A DNA stretch of 64,000 nucleotides from Salinarimonas ramus (GTDB taxonomy: Bacteria > Pseudomonadota > Alphaproteobacteria > Rhizobiales > Beijerinckiaceae), in the NCBI RefSeq assembly GCF_014645695.1, contig NZ_BMMF01000002.1, positions 124,001-188,000 of the forward strand. Reading direction: 5' to 3'. The notes under the pieces were generated by a model. It saw only the letters and a list, made by a program, of their open reading frames with translations, ran no database searches and had not been told where the DNA came from. The position numbers and the translations under genes were made by a program. Positions 20,319-27,976 of the stretch are shown here, piece by piece. The first letter of the stretch is position 1; each line of letters begins with the position of its first letter.

Positions 20319-20410
20319 CCAAGTCGGTGCCACGGGTCCATGTTCCGAGGCTTATCTGTAATTTATTTGCAGCTCGGCCAGAGTAATAGAGCATCTGGAA
20401 GGTGACCGCC

Positions 20411-20956
20411 ATGATCGAAAGCCGGCAAGCCATCGTCGAGCGATCGAACGACCTCTTCTACGAGGCCGGCTTCGTCGGCGTCAGCATCGAGGCCGTGCTC
20501 GACGCATCCGGCCTGTCCCGTGGGACGTTCTACAAGCATTTCAGCGGCAAGCACGACGTCGCGCTGGCCGTGCTGGAGTATCGCGGCACGAAGTTCGAAG
20601 GCGCGCTCGCGGAGGCGCTCGCCGACGCGGCGGATACGCGCGCTGTGGCCGTAGCCTTGTTCCGGGTACTACGCGAGTGGCAGCGCCGCCACGGAGCGAG
20701 AGGCTGCCTCTTCCAGACGGCGGCCTCCGAATACGGGCGCCGGCATGCCGACGTGTTCCGCTTGGCGAGCGATCACAAGATCCGCGTGCGCGGCCTCGTC
20801 GAGGTCGCGCTCCACCGCGCCGGTGCAACGGACTATCGCCGCGCGGCGGACGAGCTGCTGCTCCTGTTCGAGGGTGCCGTCGCGCTCGGCCAATTCCACG
20901 ACCACGAGCGCCAGATCGATGCGGCCGAACGTGCGGCCGCGGCGCTCTTGGCCTAG
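20411..20956 (+). CDS. TetR/AcrR-family transcriptional regulator
   Basis: This 181-residue repressor has an N-terminal helix-turn-helix (about residues 6-50) with the TetR pattern 'GFVGVSIEAVLDASGLSRGTFYKHF', followed by 'SGKHDVALAVLE', and an all-helical ligand domain. ATG 20411 has GGAAGG at 20397-20402; a GTG at 20402 is less well placed. 'RGCLFQTAASEYGRR' is typical of the branch regulating oxidoreductases or efflux pumps. It is divergent from the MFS gene and probably controls it through the palindrome at 20301-20318. Confidence 0.9.
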   Translation: MIESRQAIVERSNDLFYEAGFVGVSIEAVLDASGLSRGTFYKHFSGKHDVALAVLEYRGTKFEGALAEALADAADTRAVAVALFRVLREWQRRHGARGCLFQTAASEYGRRHADVFRLASDHKIRVRGLVEVALHRAGATDYRRAADELLLLFEGAVALGQFHDHERQIDAAERAAAALLA

Positions 20957-20999
20957 GGGGTCGGGACGCAGCCGCGATCCGGGCGGGAGAGGACGTTCC

Positions 21000-21932
21000 T
21001 CACCCCTCCACGATCTCCCCGTCCCCATAGCCCTGCACATACAAGAGCGCCCTGAGATCCCCATGGTCGATCCGCGCCGCGGCCGCTTCGGCGACCGCGG
21101 GCTTGGCGTGGAAGGCGACGCCCAGGCCCGCTTCGCCCAGCATGGCGAGGTCGTTGGCGCCGTCGCCCACCGCCATGGTCTCGGCGTCGTCGAGGCCGTG
21201 CGCGTCGCGCAGCGCGACGAGGGTGGCGTATTTCGCCGCGCGCCCGAGGATCGGCTCCTCGACGCGCCCGACGAGCTTGCCGTCCTCCACGAGGAGGACG
21301 TTGGCACGGTGCTCGTGAAAGCCGATCATCTCGGAGACCGGCCCCGTGAACAGCGTGAAGCCGCCGGAGACGAGGCAGGTGTAGGCGCCGTTCGCGCGCA
21401 TGGTGCGCACGAGGGCGCTGCCGCCCGGCGTCAGCGTGATGCGCTCGGCCACGATCTCGGGCACGATGCTCGCGGAGAGCCCCGCGAGCAGCGCGACGCG
21501 CTCCCGCAGAGCCGGCTCGAAGGGCAATTCGCCCCGCATGGCGCGCTCGGTGATCTCGGCGACCTGCGGCTTGAGGCCGACGTAATCGGCGAGCTCGTCG
21601 ATGCATTCCTGCTCGATCATGGTCGAATCCATGTCGGCGAGGAAGAGCTTCTTGCGCCGATGGCGCACCGGCTGGACGACGACGTCGATGCGCGCGGCGT
21701 CGGCGTCGATCGCATCGGCGATGGCGTTGCGATAGTCGGAGAGGAGCACCGCCTCGCCGAGCGGCGCGACGTTCGGATCATCCAGCCTGCCAGGCGAGAA
21801 CAGGAGATCCACGGCGCGCCGATCGGAGAGCGTGCGCGCCTCCCCGCCGGGGAGCACCGACATGGCGCGGTCCACGTGCGGCGTCTCGAGGCTGGAGCCG
21901 GGCGCGGCGACGAGGGTTGCGACATGCGTCAT
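21000..21932 (-). CDS. serB: Phosphoserine phosphatase
   Basis: This 310-residue HAD phosphatase makes the last step of serine biosynthesis. The nucleophile motif '[15 protein letters not shown]' supplies Asp100 and Asp102, motif II is '[10 protein letters not shown]', and motif IV is '[12 protein letters not shown]'. An N-terminal ACT-like region of about 90 residues precedes the catalytic domain, as in proteobacterial SerB. It is divergent from miaA with 41 bases between starts, the arrangement expected in Hyphomicrobiales. It is distinct from the HAD phosphatase at 38061. Confidence 0.95.
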   Translation of the reverse strand: MTHVATLVAAPGSSLETPHVDRAMSVLPGGEARTLSDRRAVDLLFSPGRLDDPNVAPLGEAVLLSDYRNAIADAIDADAARIDVVVQPVRHRRKKLFLADMDSTMIEQECIDELADYVGLKPQVAEITERAMRGELPFEPALRERVALLAGLSASIVPEIVAERITLTPGGSALVRTMRANGAYTCLVSGGFTLFTGPVSEMIGFHEHRANVLLVEDGKLVGRVEEPILGRAAKYATLVALRDAHGLDDAETMAVGDGANDLAMLGEAGLGVAFHAKPAVAEAAAARIDHGDLRALLYVQGYGDGEIVEG

Positions 21933-21973
21933 GGCGTGCGATCCGCGGGGTTCTTCGAAGGAGGCTTCAGGCC

Positions 21974-22900
21974 GTGAGGGCCCTTCTCATCGCAGGACCG
22001 ACCGCGTCCGGCAAGTCGGCGCTGGCGCTCGACGTCGCGCGGCGGCGGGACGGCGTCGTGATCAACGCCGATTCGATGCAGGTCTATCGCGACCTGCGCG
22101 TCCTCACCGCCCGACCGACGGCGGAGGAGGAGGCGGCGGCGCCGCATCGGCTCTACGGATACGTGGACGGCGCCGTGAACCATTCCGTCGCCCGCTGGCT
22201 CGCGGACGCCGCCGCGACCCTGGCCGAGGTCGAGGCGGCGGGGAAGCTGCCGATCTTCTGCGGCGGCACGGGGCTCTACTTCAAGGCGCTGACGGAGGGG
22301 CTCTCCGATATACCGCCCGTTGCCGAGGACGTCCGCGCCGCAGTACGAGCGGAATGCGAGGGCCGCGAGACGCCGGACCTCCACGCGCGCCTCGCCGCCC
22401 GCGACCCCGCCGGCGCCGCGCGGCTGCGCCCGTCCGACCGGCTGCGCGTGATGCGCGCGCTCGAGGTGCACGCGGCGACGGGGCGCTCCATCGTGGAGTT
22501 CTGGGACGCGCGCGTGCCGGGCCCCCTCGCCTCGGCCGACGCCGAGGGCGCGGTACGCAAGATCTTCCTCGCGCCGGAGCGCGCCCTGGTGCGCGCGCGC
22601 ATCGACGCGCGCTTCCTCGCGATGCTGGAGGACGGCGCCCTCGACGAGGTCCGCACGCTCGCCGCCCGCCGCCTCGACCCGATGTTGCCCGTGATGCGCG
22701 CCCACGGCGTGCCGGGGCTGATCGCGGCGCTGGAGGGGCGCGCGACGATGGCCGAGGCGATCGCCAAGGGCCAAGCGGACACGCGCGCCTACGCCAAGCG
22801 GCAGGAGACGTGGTTCCGCAATTCGATGCCGGGGTGGGAGTGGGTGGCGCCGGGTATTGCGCACAATGACATTCTGGATATAGATAACGGCGTGGTTTGA
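21974..22900 (+). CDS. miaA: tRNA dimethylallyltransferase
   Basis: This 308-residue enzyme transfers a dimethylallyl group to A37 of tRNAs reading UNN codons. The P-loop '[14 protein letters not shown]' starts near residue 6, '[12 protein letters not shown]' carries the catalytic Asp, and '[12 protein letters not shown]' and '[12 protein letters not shown]' are family signatures. The start is GTG 21974, preceded by AAGGAGG at 21958-21964; the longer frame overlaps the serB promoter region. In related genomes it lies close to ilvB; here a two-gene block intervenes. Confidence 0.94.
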   Translation: MRALLIAGPTASGKSALALDVARRRDGVVINADSMQVYRDLRVLTARPTAEEEAAAPHRLYGYVDGAVNHSVARWLADAAATLAEVEAAGKLPIFCGGTGLYFKALTEGLSDIPPVAEDVRAAVRAECEGRETPDLHARLAARDPAGAARLRPSDRLRVMRALEVHAATGRSIVEFWDARVPGPLASADAEGAVRKIFLAPERALVRARIDARFLAMLEDGALDEVRTLAARRLDPMLPVMRAHGVPGLIAALEGRATMAEAIAKGQADTRAYAKRQETWFRNSMPGWEWVAPGIAHNDILDIDNGVV

Positions 22901-22919
22901 CTCAACTTCGAGTGGGCTG

Positions 22920-24248
22920 ATGGCAGGCGATGCGGCAGGCGGCGGGAGTTCTTGGGAGCCGTCACGGACGGGGACACGGACGATGACGTCGGGCAGGTCT
23001 CCGGACGGGCGCGAAGACGGCGGCGCGTTCGCGCCGAAGCGCTTCAAGATCATGTTTCCGAACGCGCAGGCATTCGACGCCGCAACGGCTATAGAGACAC
23101 CAGGGACGACACTGGTTCGCAGCCGGAAGCGCGCAGTCTTGAGCGTCGACCTGGATCCGAGAGCGATCGAACGCGGCGCGGATCGGCGAATCGGCGCTTT
23201 GGTCGAGCGTTTCGGAGCTCGGATCGTCGAGGACTTCCGATACGACATGGAGCCGGTCGGACCATTCGGACACGAGCTCTTCGAGCCCGAGGACGAAAAA
23301 TCCCCGTCGCTCGACAACGTCTTGGACCGAATCGGCGCTCGAGAGGCATGGCGTCACGGTCGCGGCAGCGGCGTGATCATCGCCGTCGTGGACACGGGCA
23401 TCGACGGTACGCGTCCGGAGTTCTCCCCGAGCCGCCGTAGAGGTGCCTGGCAGACCGAGCAGGACGAACCCTGGACCGATTGGGACGGTCACGGGACGAT
23501 GTGCGCCGCAATTGCCGCGGGTTCGCGCGCCGACGGCGGCCTGTTCGACGGGGTAGCCCCTGAAGCGATGATCGTCGCCTGCAAGACAAGTTTCTACGAC
23601 GGCGAGTTGGCGGCCATATACGACTATCTGGCGGAGCTCGCGACATCGGGCGAGACAGTGATCGCGACGAACAGCTTCGGGTTCAACACAGGCACTATGC
23701 CGACCTTGCCGCCCGGTGAGGAGTTTACCCAATCCCTCGATGATGCGATAGCCGCCGGGGTGATCCCGTTCTTCAGTGCCGGCAACAACCATGCTCTCGC
23801 CGGAGGGCGCCCGGACGCCTGTTCACCAACCTCGATCTGGCTACACAAATCCTGGTCGAGCGTCATGAGTGTCGGCACCACTGATCTCGACGATCGTATG
23901 TGGTACTACTCGAGCCGCGGGCCGGGACAATTCTTCGGCGCCCCCGAAACGAACGCCAAGCCCGACGTGGTCGCTCCGACCCCGAAGCGAGGGCGTATCC
24001 TCTACGGCGATCGAGTGCAGACGCTCCGGGACGGATGGGGATCCAGTGGCGCATGCCCGCAGGCCGCTGGACTGGCCGCTCTGCTGCACAGCGCCTCTCG
24101 CAACTTATCGCGCGATCGGACGTTCGACCTCATCAGGCGCTCGGCGCGCGACCTGAGCCTGGCCTTCGAATGCCAGGGTCATGGTTCCATCGATTGCGCT
24201 GCTGCGATGAATGCGGTCTTGGCCTCGTCGAAAAGCGCGATAAGTTAA
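22920..24248 (+). CDS. S8-family serine peptidase (subtilase) without signal peptide
   Basis: This 442-residue subtilisin-like protease keeps the whole triad: Asp158 ('AVVDTGIDGT'), His191 ('WDGHGTMCA'), Ser376 ('GWGSSGACPQAAG'), with oxyanion Asn289 ('FSAGNN'). The Ser motif differs from the usual GTSMAxP. Residues about 41-111 look like an I9-type prodomain ('RFKIMFP', 'LSVD', 'VERFGA', 'FRYDME'). No signal peptide or membrane segment is seen, so it may act in the cytoplasm. The start at 22920 has only a weak ribosome site; Met22 (22983) is an alternative. Less GC-rich codons and A/T-rich edges suggest transfer. It is followed by a small gene resembling its prodomain. The target is unknown. 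Confidence 0.9.
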   Translation: MAGDAAGGGSSWEPSRTGTRTMTSGRSPDGREDGGAFAPKRFKIMFPNAQAFDAATAIETPGTTLVRSRKRAVLSVDLDPRAIERGADRRIGALVERFGARIVEDFRYDMEPVGPFGHELFEPEDEKSPSLDNVLDRIGAREAWRHGRGSGVIIAVVDTGIDGTRPEFSPSRRRGAWQTEQDEPWTDWDGHGTMCAAIAAGSRADGGLFDGVAPEAMIVACKTSFYDGELAAIYDYLAELATSGETVIATNSFGFNTGTMPTLPPGEEFTQSLDDAIAAGVIPFFSAGNNHALAGGRPDACSPTSIWLHKSWSSVMSVGTTDLDDRMWYYSSRGPGQFFGAPETNAKPDVVAPTPKRGRILYGDRVQTLRDGWGSSGACPQAAGLAALLHSASRNLSRDRTFDLIRRSARDLSLAFECQGHGSIDCAAAMNAVLASSKSAIS

Positions 24249-24258
24249 GGAGCTGTAC

Positions 24259-24531
24259 ATGCCTTTCGGCTGGAATGGCAAGCGATCGAGCGGAACGGCG
24301 GTCCCCATGGCGGAGCCTGTGGATACGAGATACAAGATAAAGGCGCAAACGCTAGACGATTTCGTCAAGGTGCGCGACTTCGTTCGCTCGCATGCGCGTG
24401 TTTACGTCACGAACGAACGGCGCCTATCGCTGTCGGTAGATCATCTCTCAGACGACGACAAGAGCACGGTCGAGCGCCTCGGCGCGGAAGTGCTACCGGA
24501 GCTCCGATACGATCTCGAACGATTGCCCTGA
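24259..24531 (+). CDS. Small protein homologous to the adjacent subtilase prodomain (putative I9-type inhibitor)
   Basis: This 90-residue protein has a strong ribosome site (AAGGAG, six bases before ATG) and begins ten bases after the subtilase stop. By eye it aligns with subtilase residues 41-111 almost without gaps: 'RYKI'/'RFKI', 'LSVD'/'LSVD', 'VERLGAEVLPELRYDLE' against 'VERFGARIVEDFRYDME'. Subtilisin prodomains of the I9 family act as intramolecular chaperones and tight inhibitors, and free-standing I9 proteins inhibit subtilases. The likely role is therefore inhibition or folding of the neighbouring protease. It has no signal peptide, matching a cytoplasmic pair. The function is inferred; the similarity is visible in sequence. 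Confidence 0.75.
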   Translation: MPFGWNGKRSSGTAVPMAEPVDTRYKIKAQTLDDFVKVRDFVRSHARVYVTNERRLSLSVDHLSDDDKSTVERLGAEVLPELRYDLERLP

Positions 24532-24550
24532 TCTCCGCTCACTTTCCGTG

Positions 24551-24579
24551 TTGACCCGGCCCGCGGCTTCCCCTAACGT
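24551..24579 (+). promoter_or_regulatory. Putative sigma-70-type promoter of the ilv leader
   Basis: TTGACC at 24551-24556 and TAACGT at 24574-24579 are separated by 17 bases. This is a good -35 and a moderate -10 by alphaproteobacterial standards. Transcription would begin a few bases downstream, leaving a short leader before the leader peptide at 24613. The position fits the attenuator that follows. Confidence 0.55.
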
Positions 24580-24612
24580 CTCGCGCACGAAACGCGACGA
24601 GATCCGCATCCC

Positions 24613-24663
24613 ATGCGCAAGATCATTCTCGTAATTGGAGCGCCATCGACGGAGCGGGGCTGA
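24613..24663 (+). CDS. ilv operon leader peptide
   Basis: A 16-codon reading frame encodes MRKIILVIGAPSTERG. Codons 4-8 (24622-24636) are Ile-Ile-Leu-Val-Ile, exactly the amino acids made by the downstream acetolactate synthase pathway. It is followed at the right distance by alternative hairpins and a T-tailed terminator. This is the standard arrangement for ribosome-mediated attenuation: scarcity of branched-chain aminoacyl-tRNA stalls the ribosome on these codons. The ribosome-binding site is weak by eye. The frame is too short for ordinary gene callers, and the case rests on the codon run plus RNA structure. Confidence 0.8.
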   Translation: MRKIILVIGAPSTERG

Positions 24664-24716
24664 CCCCCGCACGATCCGGCGATGGCGCACGAGGGCCCCC
24701 TGCAGGGCCCTTTTTT
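24641..24716 (+). promoter_or_regulatory. ilvB transcription attenuator (alternative hairpins and terminator)
   Basis: The terminator hairpin is GGGCCC at 24693-24698 with GGGCCC at 24705-24710, followed by six T residues. Upstream, GCGGGG (24654-24659) pairs with CCCCGC (24665-24670) around the leader stop codon, and CGCCATCG (24641-24648) is an exact complement of CGATGGCG (24680-24687). GGGGC (24656-24660) can instead pair with GCCCC (24695-24699), breaking the terminator. A ribosome stalled on codons 4-8 leaves GGGGC free (read-through), whereas one reaching the stop codon covers it (termination). The pairings are visible; the regulatory outcome is inferred from known attenuators. Confidence 0.8.
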
Positions 24717-24834
24717 ATTGCGCGTTTTCGCCGGCTCCCCCGACACCGACACGAGCTTCGAGACCGACCCGACACCCACCGCGGCCCGATCGCGGGAACC
24801 AGACACCCAAGCAGACGAACCGAGGACGAGTGCA

Positions 24835-26613
24835 ATGAGCGAGATGATGACCGGGGCCGAGATGGTCGTCCGCGCCCTCCAGGACCAGGGCGTCGAGCAT
24901 ATCTTCGGATATCCCGGCGGCGCGGTGCTGCCGATCTACGACGCGCTCTTCCATCAGGACACGATCGAGCACGTGCTCGTGCGCCACGAGCAGGGCGCCG
25001 TCCACGCGGCGGAGGGCTATGCCCGCTCCTCGGGCAAGGTCGGCGTCGTCCTCGTGACCTCGGGCCCCGGCGCCACGAACGCCGTGACCGGCCTCACCGA
25101 CGCGCTGATGGATTCTGTCCCGCTCGTGTGCATCACCGGGCAGGTGCCCACGCATCTCATCGGCTCCGACGCGTTCCAGGAATGCGACACGGTCGGCATC
25201 ACTCGCCATTGCACGAAGCACAACTACCTCGTGAAGGACATTGCGGACCTGCCGCGCATCCTGCACGAGGCGTTCTACGTCGCCGCCAACGGCCGCCCGG
25301 GCCCGGTCGTCATCGACCTGCCCAAGGACATCCAGTTCAAGTCGGGCCTCTACGCCCGGCCGCGCGACAACCAGCACAAGACCTACCGCCCGAAGGTGAA
25401 GGGCGACATGGACAAGATCCGCCAGGCCATCGAGCTGATGGCGGCGGCGAAGAAGCCCGTCTTCTACACCGGCGGCGGCATCATCAATGCCGGCCCGCAC
25501 GCCTCCGAGCTGCTGCGCGAGCTGGTGCGGCTCACGGGCTTTCCCGTCACCTCGACGCTGATGGGGCTCGGCGCCTATCCGGCGTCCGACGAGCAGTTCC
25601 TCGGCATGCTGGGCATGCACGGCACCTACGAGGCGAACCTCGCCATGCACGGGTGCGACCTGCTCATCAATATCGGCGCGCGCTTCGACGACCGCATCAC
25701 CGGGCGCCTCGACGCGTTCTCCCCGCATTCGCGCAAGATCCACGTCGACATCGACCCGTCCTCCATCAACAAGAACGTCAAGGTCGATCTCGGCATCATC
25801 GGCGATTGCGGCCACGTGCTCGAGGACATGGTGCGCCTGTGGCGCTCGATGTCGCCCACCGTCGACAAGGACGCGCTGAAGTCCTGGTGGGGCCAGATCG
25901 GCGAGTGGCGCGCGCGCAAGTGCCTCGCCTTCCGCAATTCCGACAGCGTGATCAAGCCGCAATTCGCCATCCAGCGCCTCTACGAGGCCTCGAAGCGCAC
26001 CGGGCGCGACACGTTCGTCACGACCGAGGTCGGCCAGCACCAGATGTGGGCGGCGCAATATTTCGGCTTCGACGCACCCAACCGCTGGATGACTTCCGGC
26101 GGCCTCGGCACCATGGGCTACGGCCTGCCCGCGGCCATCGGCACGCAGCTCGCCCATCGCGACGGGCTCGTGATCGACATCGCCGGCGAGGCCTCGATCC
26201 TCATGAACATCCAGGAGATGTCCACCGCCGTGCAATATCGCCTGCCGGTGAAGATCTTCATCCTCAACAACGAGTACATGGGCATGGTGCGCCAGTGGCA
26301 GGAGCTGCTGCACGGCGGGCGCTACTCCCAGTCCTACTCGGAATCGCTGCCGGACTTCGTCAAGCTGGCCGAGGCCTACGGGGCCGTGGGCATGCGCTGC
26401 GACGACCCGGCGAAGCTCGACGGCGCCATCGAGGAGATGCTCGCGGTGGACCGCCCGGTCATCTTCGACTGCCTCGTCGACAAGGCCGAGAACTGCTTCC
26501 CGATGATCCCCTCGGGCAAGGCCCACAACGAGATGCTGCTCAACGACTATCTCGGCGAGACCGGCACCGACATCGGCTCCGTCATCGACGAGAAGGGCAA
26601 GATGCTGGTGTGA
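24835..26613 (+). CDS. ilvB: Acetolactate synthase large subunit
   Basis: This 592-residue thiamine-diphosphate enzyme starts branched-chain amino acid synthesis by condensing pyruvate with pyruvate or 2-oxobutyrate. Its catalytic Glu60 is in 'EQGAVHAAEGYAR', the FAD/ThDP domains follow in order, and the C-terminal ThDP site reads 'DIAGEASILMNIQEMST...ILNNEYMGMVRQWQ'. The metal-binding position usually written GDA/GDG is GEA here (Glu452), a conservative change to check. ATG 24835 is preceded by GAGGA; the longer frame runs through the attenuator. The regulatory subunit gene lies 1.36 kb downstream, beyond a repeat-flanked insert and a GST gene. Confidence 0.96.
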   Translation: MSEMMTGAEMVVRALQDQGVEHIFGYPGGAVLPIYDALFHQDTIEHVLVRHEQGAVHAAEGYARSSGKVGVVLVTSGPGATNAVTGLTDALMDSVPLVCITGQVPTHLIGSDAFQECDTVGITRHCTKHNYLVKDIADLPRILHEAFYVAANGRPGPVVIDLPKDIQFKSGLYARPRDNQHKTYRPKVKGDMDKIRQAIELMAAAKKPVFYTGGGIINAGPHASELLRELVRLTGFPVTSTLMGLGAYPASDEQFLGMLGMHGTYEANLAMHGCDLLINIGARFDDRITGRLDAFSPHSRKIHVDIDPSSINKNVKVDLGIIGDCGHVLEDMVRLWRSMSPTVDKDALKSWWGQIGEWRARKCLAFRNSDSVIKPQFAIQRLYEASKRTGRDTFVTTEVGQHQMWAAQYFGFDAPNRWMTSGGLGTMGYGLPAAIGTQLAHRDGLVIDIAGEASILMNIQEMSTAVQYRLPVKIFILNNEYMGMVRQWQELLHGGRYSQSYSESLPDFVKLAEAYGAVGMRCDDPAKLDGAIEEMLAVDRPVIFDCLVDKAENCFPMIPSGKAHNEMLLNDYLGETGTDIGSVIDEKGKMLV

Positions 26614-26626
26614 CGGCGACTCGTCT

Positions 26627-26682
26627 CCCCTCTCCCGAATGGGAGAGGGGTCGGGGGTGAGGGTGAACGGCTGGAGGGCTCG
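26627..26682 (+). repeat. Extragenic palindromic repeat, left copy flanking DUF559 gene
   Basis: CCCCTCTCCC (26627-26636), GAAT, GGGAGAGGGG (26641-26650) form a perfect ten-pair hairpin just after the ilvB stop, followed by a GGGGGTGAGGG tail and a less conserved stretch to about 26682. The first 37 bases (26627-26663) match the reverse complement of 27227-27263 with one mismatch. It could also act as a terminator-like structure after ilvB, but no T-run follows. The same consensus is common between genes in GC-rich Proteobacteria. Confidence 0.85.
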
Positions 26683-26784
26683 CTGCGTCGTCGGCCAGCG
26701 CACCGACTACCTGGAAGACCAATAATTTGGTTGTGTTTTCGTGCGTTCCCGATCCAAGATCTCGACGGATCACGGGAGCAGGCG

Positions 26785-27141
26785 ATGACCTCGGAGCAAC
26801 GGCAATTCGCACGGCATCTGCGCAAGCATGGAACGAAGGCCGAGGACGTGCTGTGGCAAGCTCTCCGCGGCCGGCGGCTCGACGATCTGAAGTTCAGGCG
26901 GCAAGCGCCGGTGCTGACCTACACTGTCGGTTTTCTCTGTGCCGAGCGAAAGCTGGTCGTGGAGATCGATGGAAAGCAGCACGATTGGTATTCAGAATAC
27001 GACCAGCACAGGACGCGGGAGATCGAGGCTCAAGGCCTTCTCGTGATCCGCGCAACGAACGCCGAGGTTCTCACCGACCTTGACGTCGTGCTGAACAGAG
27101 TCAGGGACGCAGCGAGTCCCTTTTCCCGGCTGGGAGAGTAG
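26785..27141 (+). CDS. DUF559 (Vsr-like endonuclease-fold) protein, likely catalytically dead
   Basis: This 118-residue protein has the DUF559 layout: 'QFARHLRKHGTKAEDVLWQALRGRRL', 'KFRRQAPVLTYTVGFLC', 'LVVEIDGKQHDWYSEYDQHRT' and 'IEAQGLLVIRATNAEVL'. In DUF559 the segment before the conserved Cys normally reads 'Y.VDF.C', with Asp as a metal ligand of the Vsr/PD-(D/E)XK fold. Here it is 'YTVGFLC', an Asp-to-Gly change that one base substitution could produce. The last residues (SPFSRLGE) are encoded by a degenerate copy of the flanking palindrome. ATG 26785 follows GGGAG. The gene with its repeats interrupts the ilvB-ilvN operon and looks like a decaying insert. Confidence 0.85.
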   Translation: MTSEQRQFARHLRKHGTKAEDVLWQALRGRRLDDLKFRRQAPVLTYTVGFLCAERKLVVEIDGKQHDWYSEYDQHRTREIEAQGLLVIRATNAEVLTDLDVVLNRVRDAASPFSRLGE

Positions 27142-27173
27142 CGGGTGCGAGGGTGAGCGGCGGCCGGGCTCGC
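27119..27173 (+). repeat. Degenerate direct copy of the palindromic repeat overlapping the DUF559 3' end
   Basis: The stretch CCCTTTTCCCGGCTGGGAGA continuing through GGGTGCGAGGGTGAGCGG and GGGCTCGC follows the left copy (26629-26682) base for base with scattered changes. It supplies the last codons and stop of the DUF559 gene. With the left and right copies it makes three related elements within about 640 bases. Confidence 0.65.
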
Positions 27174-27226
27174 ATGGCGCGAGACACCGCCTTCATCACG
27201 CTTCCCCTACTTTCCGATGCCGCACT

Positions 27227-27263
27227 CCCTCACCCCCGGCCCCTCTCCCATTCGGGAGAGGGG
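27227..27263 (-). repeat. Extragenic palindromic repeat, right inverted copy
   Basis: These 37 bases are the reverse complement of 26627-26663 with a single mismatch, and contain the same CCCCTCTCCC-ATTC-GGGAGAGGGG hairpin. The G/A-rich end (GGGGGGAAGG) directly precedes the GST start at 27278 and probably serves as its ribosome-binding site, so the repeat contributes to expression of the next gene. Confidence 0.85.
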
Positions 27264-27277
27264 GGAAGGCCAGCGCC

Positions 27278-27964
27278 ATGAAGCTCGTCATCGGCAACAA
27301 GCTCTATTCCTCCTGGTCGCTCCGGCCATGGATCCTGATGCGGCACTACGGCCTCGCCTTCGAGGAGGCGCTCGTGCCCCTCGATCGGCCGGACACGAAG
27401 GCGCGCATCCTCGCGCATTCGCCCGCGGGCAAGGTCCCCGTCCTGATCGACGGCGAGGCGACGGTATGGGAATCGCTCGCGATCCTCGACCATCTCGCCG
27501 ATCGCCATCCGGACCTGCCGATCTGGCCGCGGGACGTGGCCGCGCGGGCCCATGCGCGCGCCATCGCGGCGGAGATGCATGCCGGCTTCCAGCGGCTTCG
27601 CGCCGCCCTGCCGATGAACCTCGGCAAGAGCTACGCGCACGTCGATCGCGGCGAGGGCGTCGCCGCCGACGTGGCGCGGGTCGTCGCGATCTGGCGCGAC
27701 GCGCGCAGCCGCTTCGGCGCCGGCGGTCCCTACCTCTTCGGCGCGGATTTCGGCGCCGCGGACGCGATGTACGCCCCCGTCGTGACCCGGCTCGACACCT
27801 ATTCCTGGCCCGTCGACCCGGACATCCGCGCCTATATGGACGCGGTCCTGGCACTGCCGGCTTTCGTGGAATGGCGCGAGGCCGCGCTCGAGGAGGAATG
27901 GGTGCTCGCCCACGACGAGGTGGACGAGGAGCCGATCGCGGTCTATCGCAGGCGCGGCGTGTAA
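27278..27964 (+). CDS. Glutathione S-transferase family protein
   Basis: This 228-residue cytosolic protein has an N-terminal thioredoxin-fold domain (about 1-80) opening 'KLVIGNKLYSSWSLRPWILM', with the cis-Pro glutathione-binding segment 'GKVPVLIDG' and 'WESLAILDHLA'. A C-terminal helical domain contains 'YLFGADFGAADAMYAPVVTRL', the usual N-capping/hydrophobic-staple region. The 'SSWSLRPW' opening is typical of a distinct bacterial GST branch of unknown substrate. It lies within the ilvB-ilvN interval and 12 bases before ilvN, so it is probably cotranscribed with ilvN. Confidence 0.92.
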   Translation: MKLVIGNKLYSSWSLRPWILMRHYGLAFEEALVPLDRPDTKARILAHSPAGKVPVLIDGEATVWESLAILDHLADRHPDLPIWPRDVAARAHARAIAAEMHAGFQRLRAALPMNLGKSYAHVDRGEGVAADVARVVAIWRDARSRFGAGGPYLFGADFGAADAMYAPVVTRLDTYSWPVDPDIRAYMDAVLALPAFVEWREAALEEEWVLAHDEVDEEPIAVYRRRGV

Positions 27965-27976
27965 CGAGGGCGTGAG

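Noticed and set aside
24715-26703. Minus-strand open frame opposite ilvB
   Set aside because: Shadow of GC-rich ilvB codons; composition is unlike a real protein and the plus-strand gene is certain.
26627-27263. Classical insertion sequence around the DUF559 gene
   Set aside because: No transposase, no target-site duplication could be identified, and the ends are extragenic palindromes rather than IS termini.
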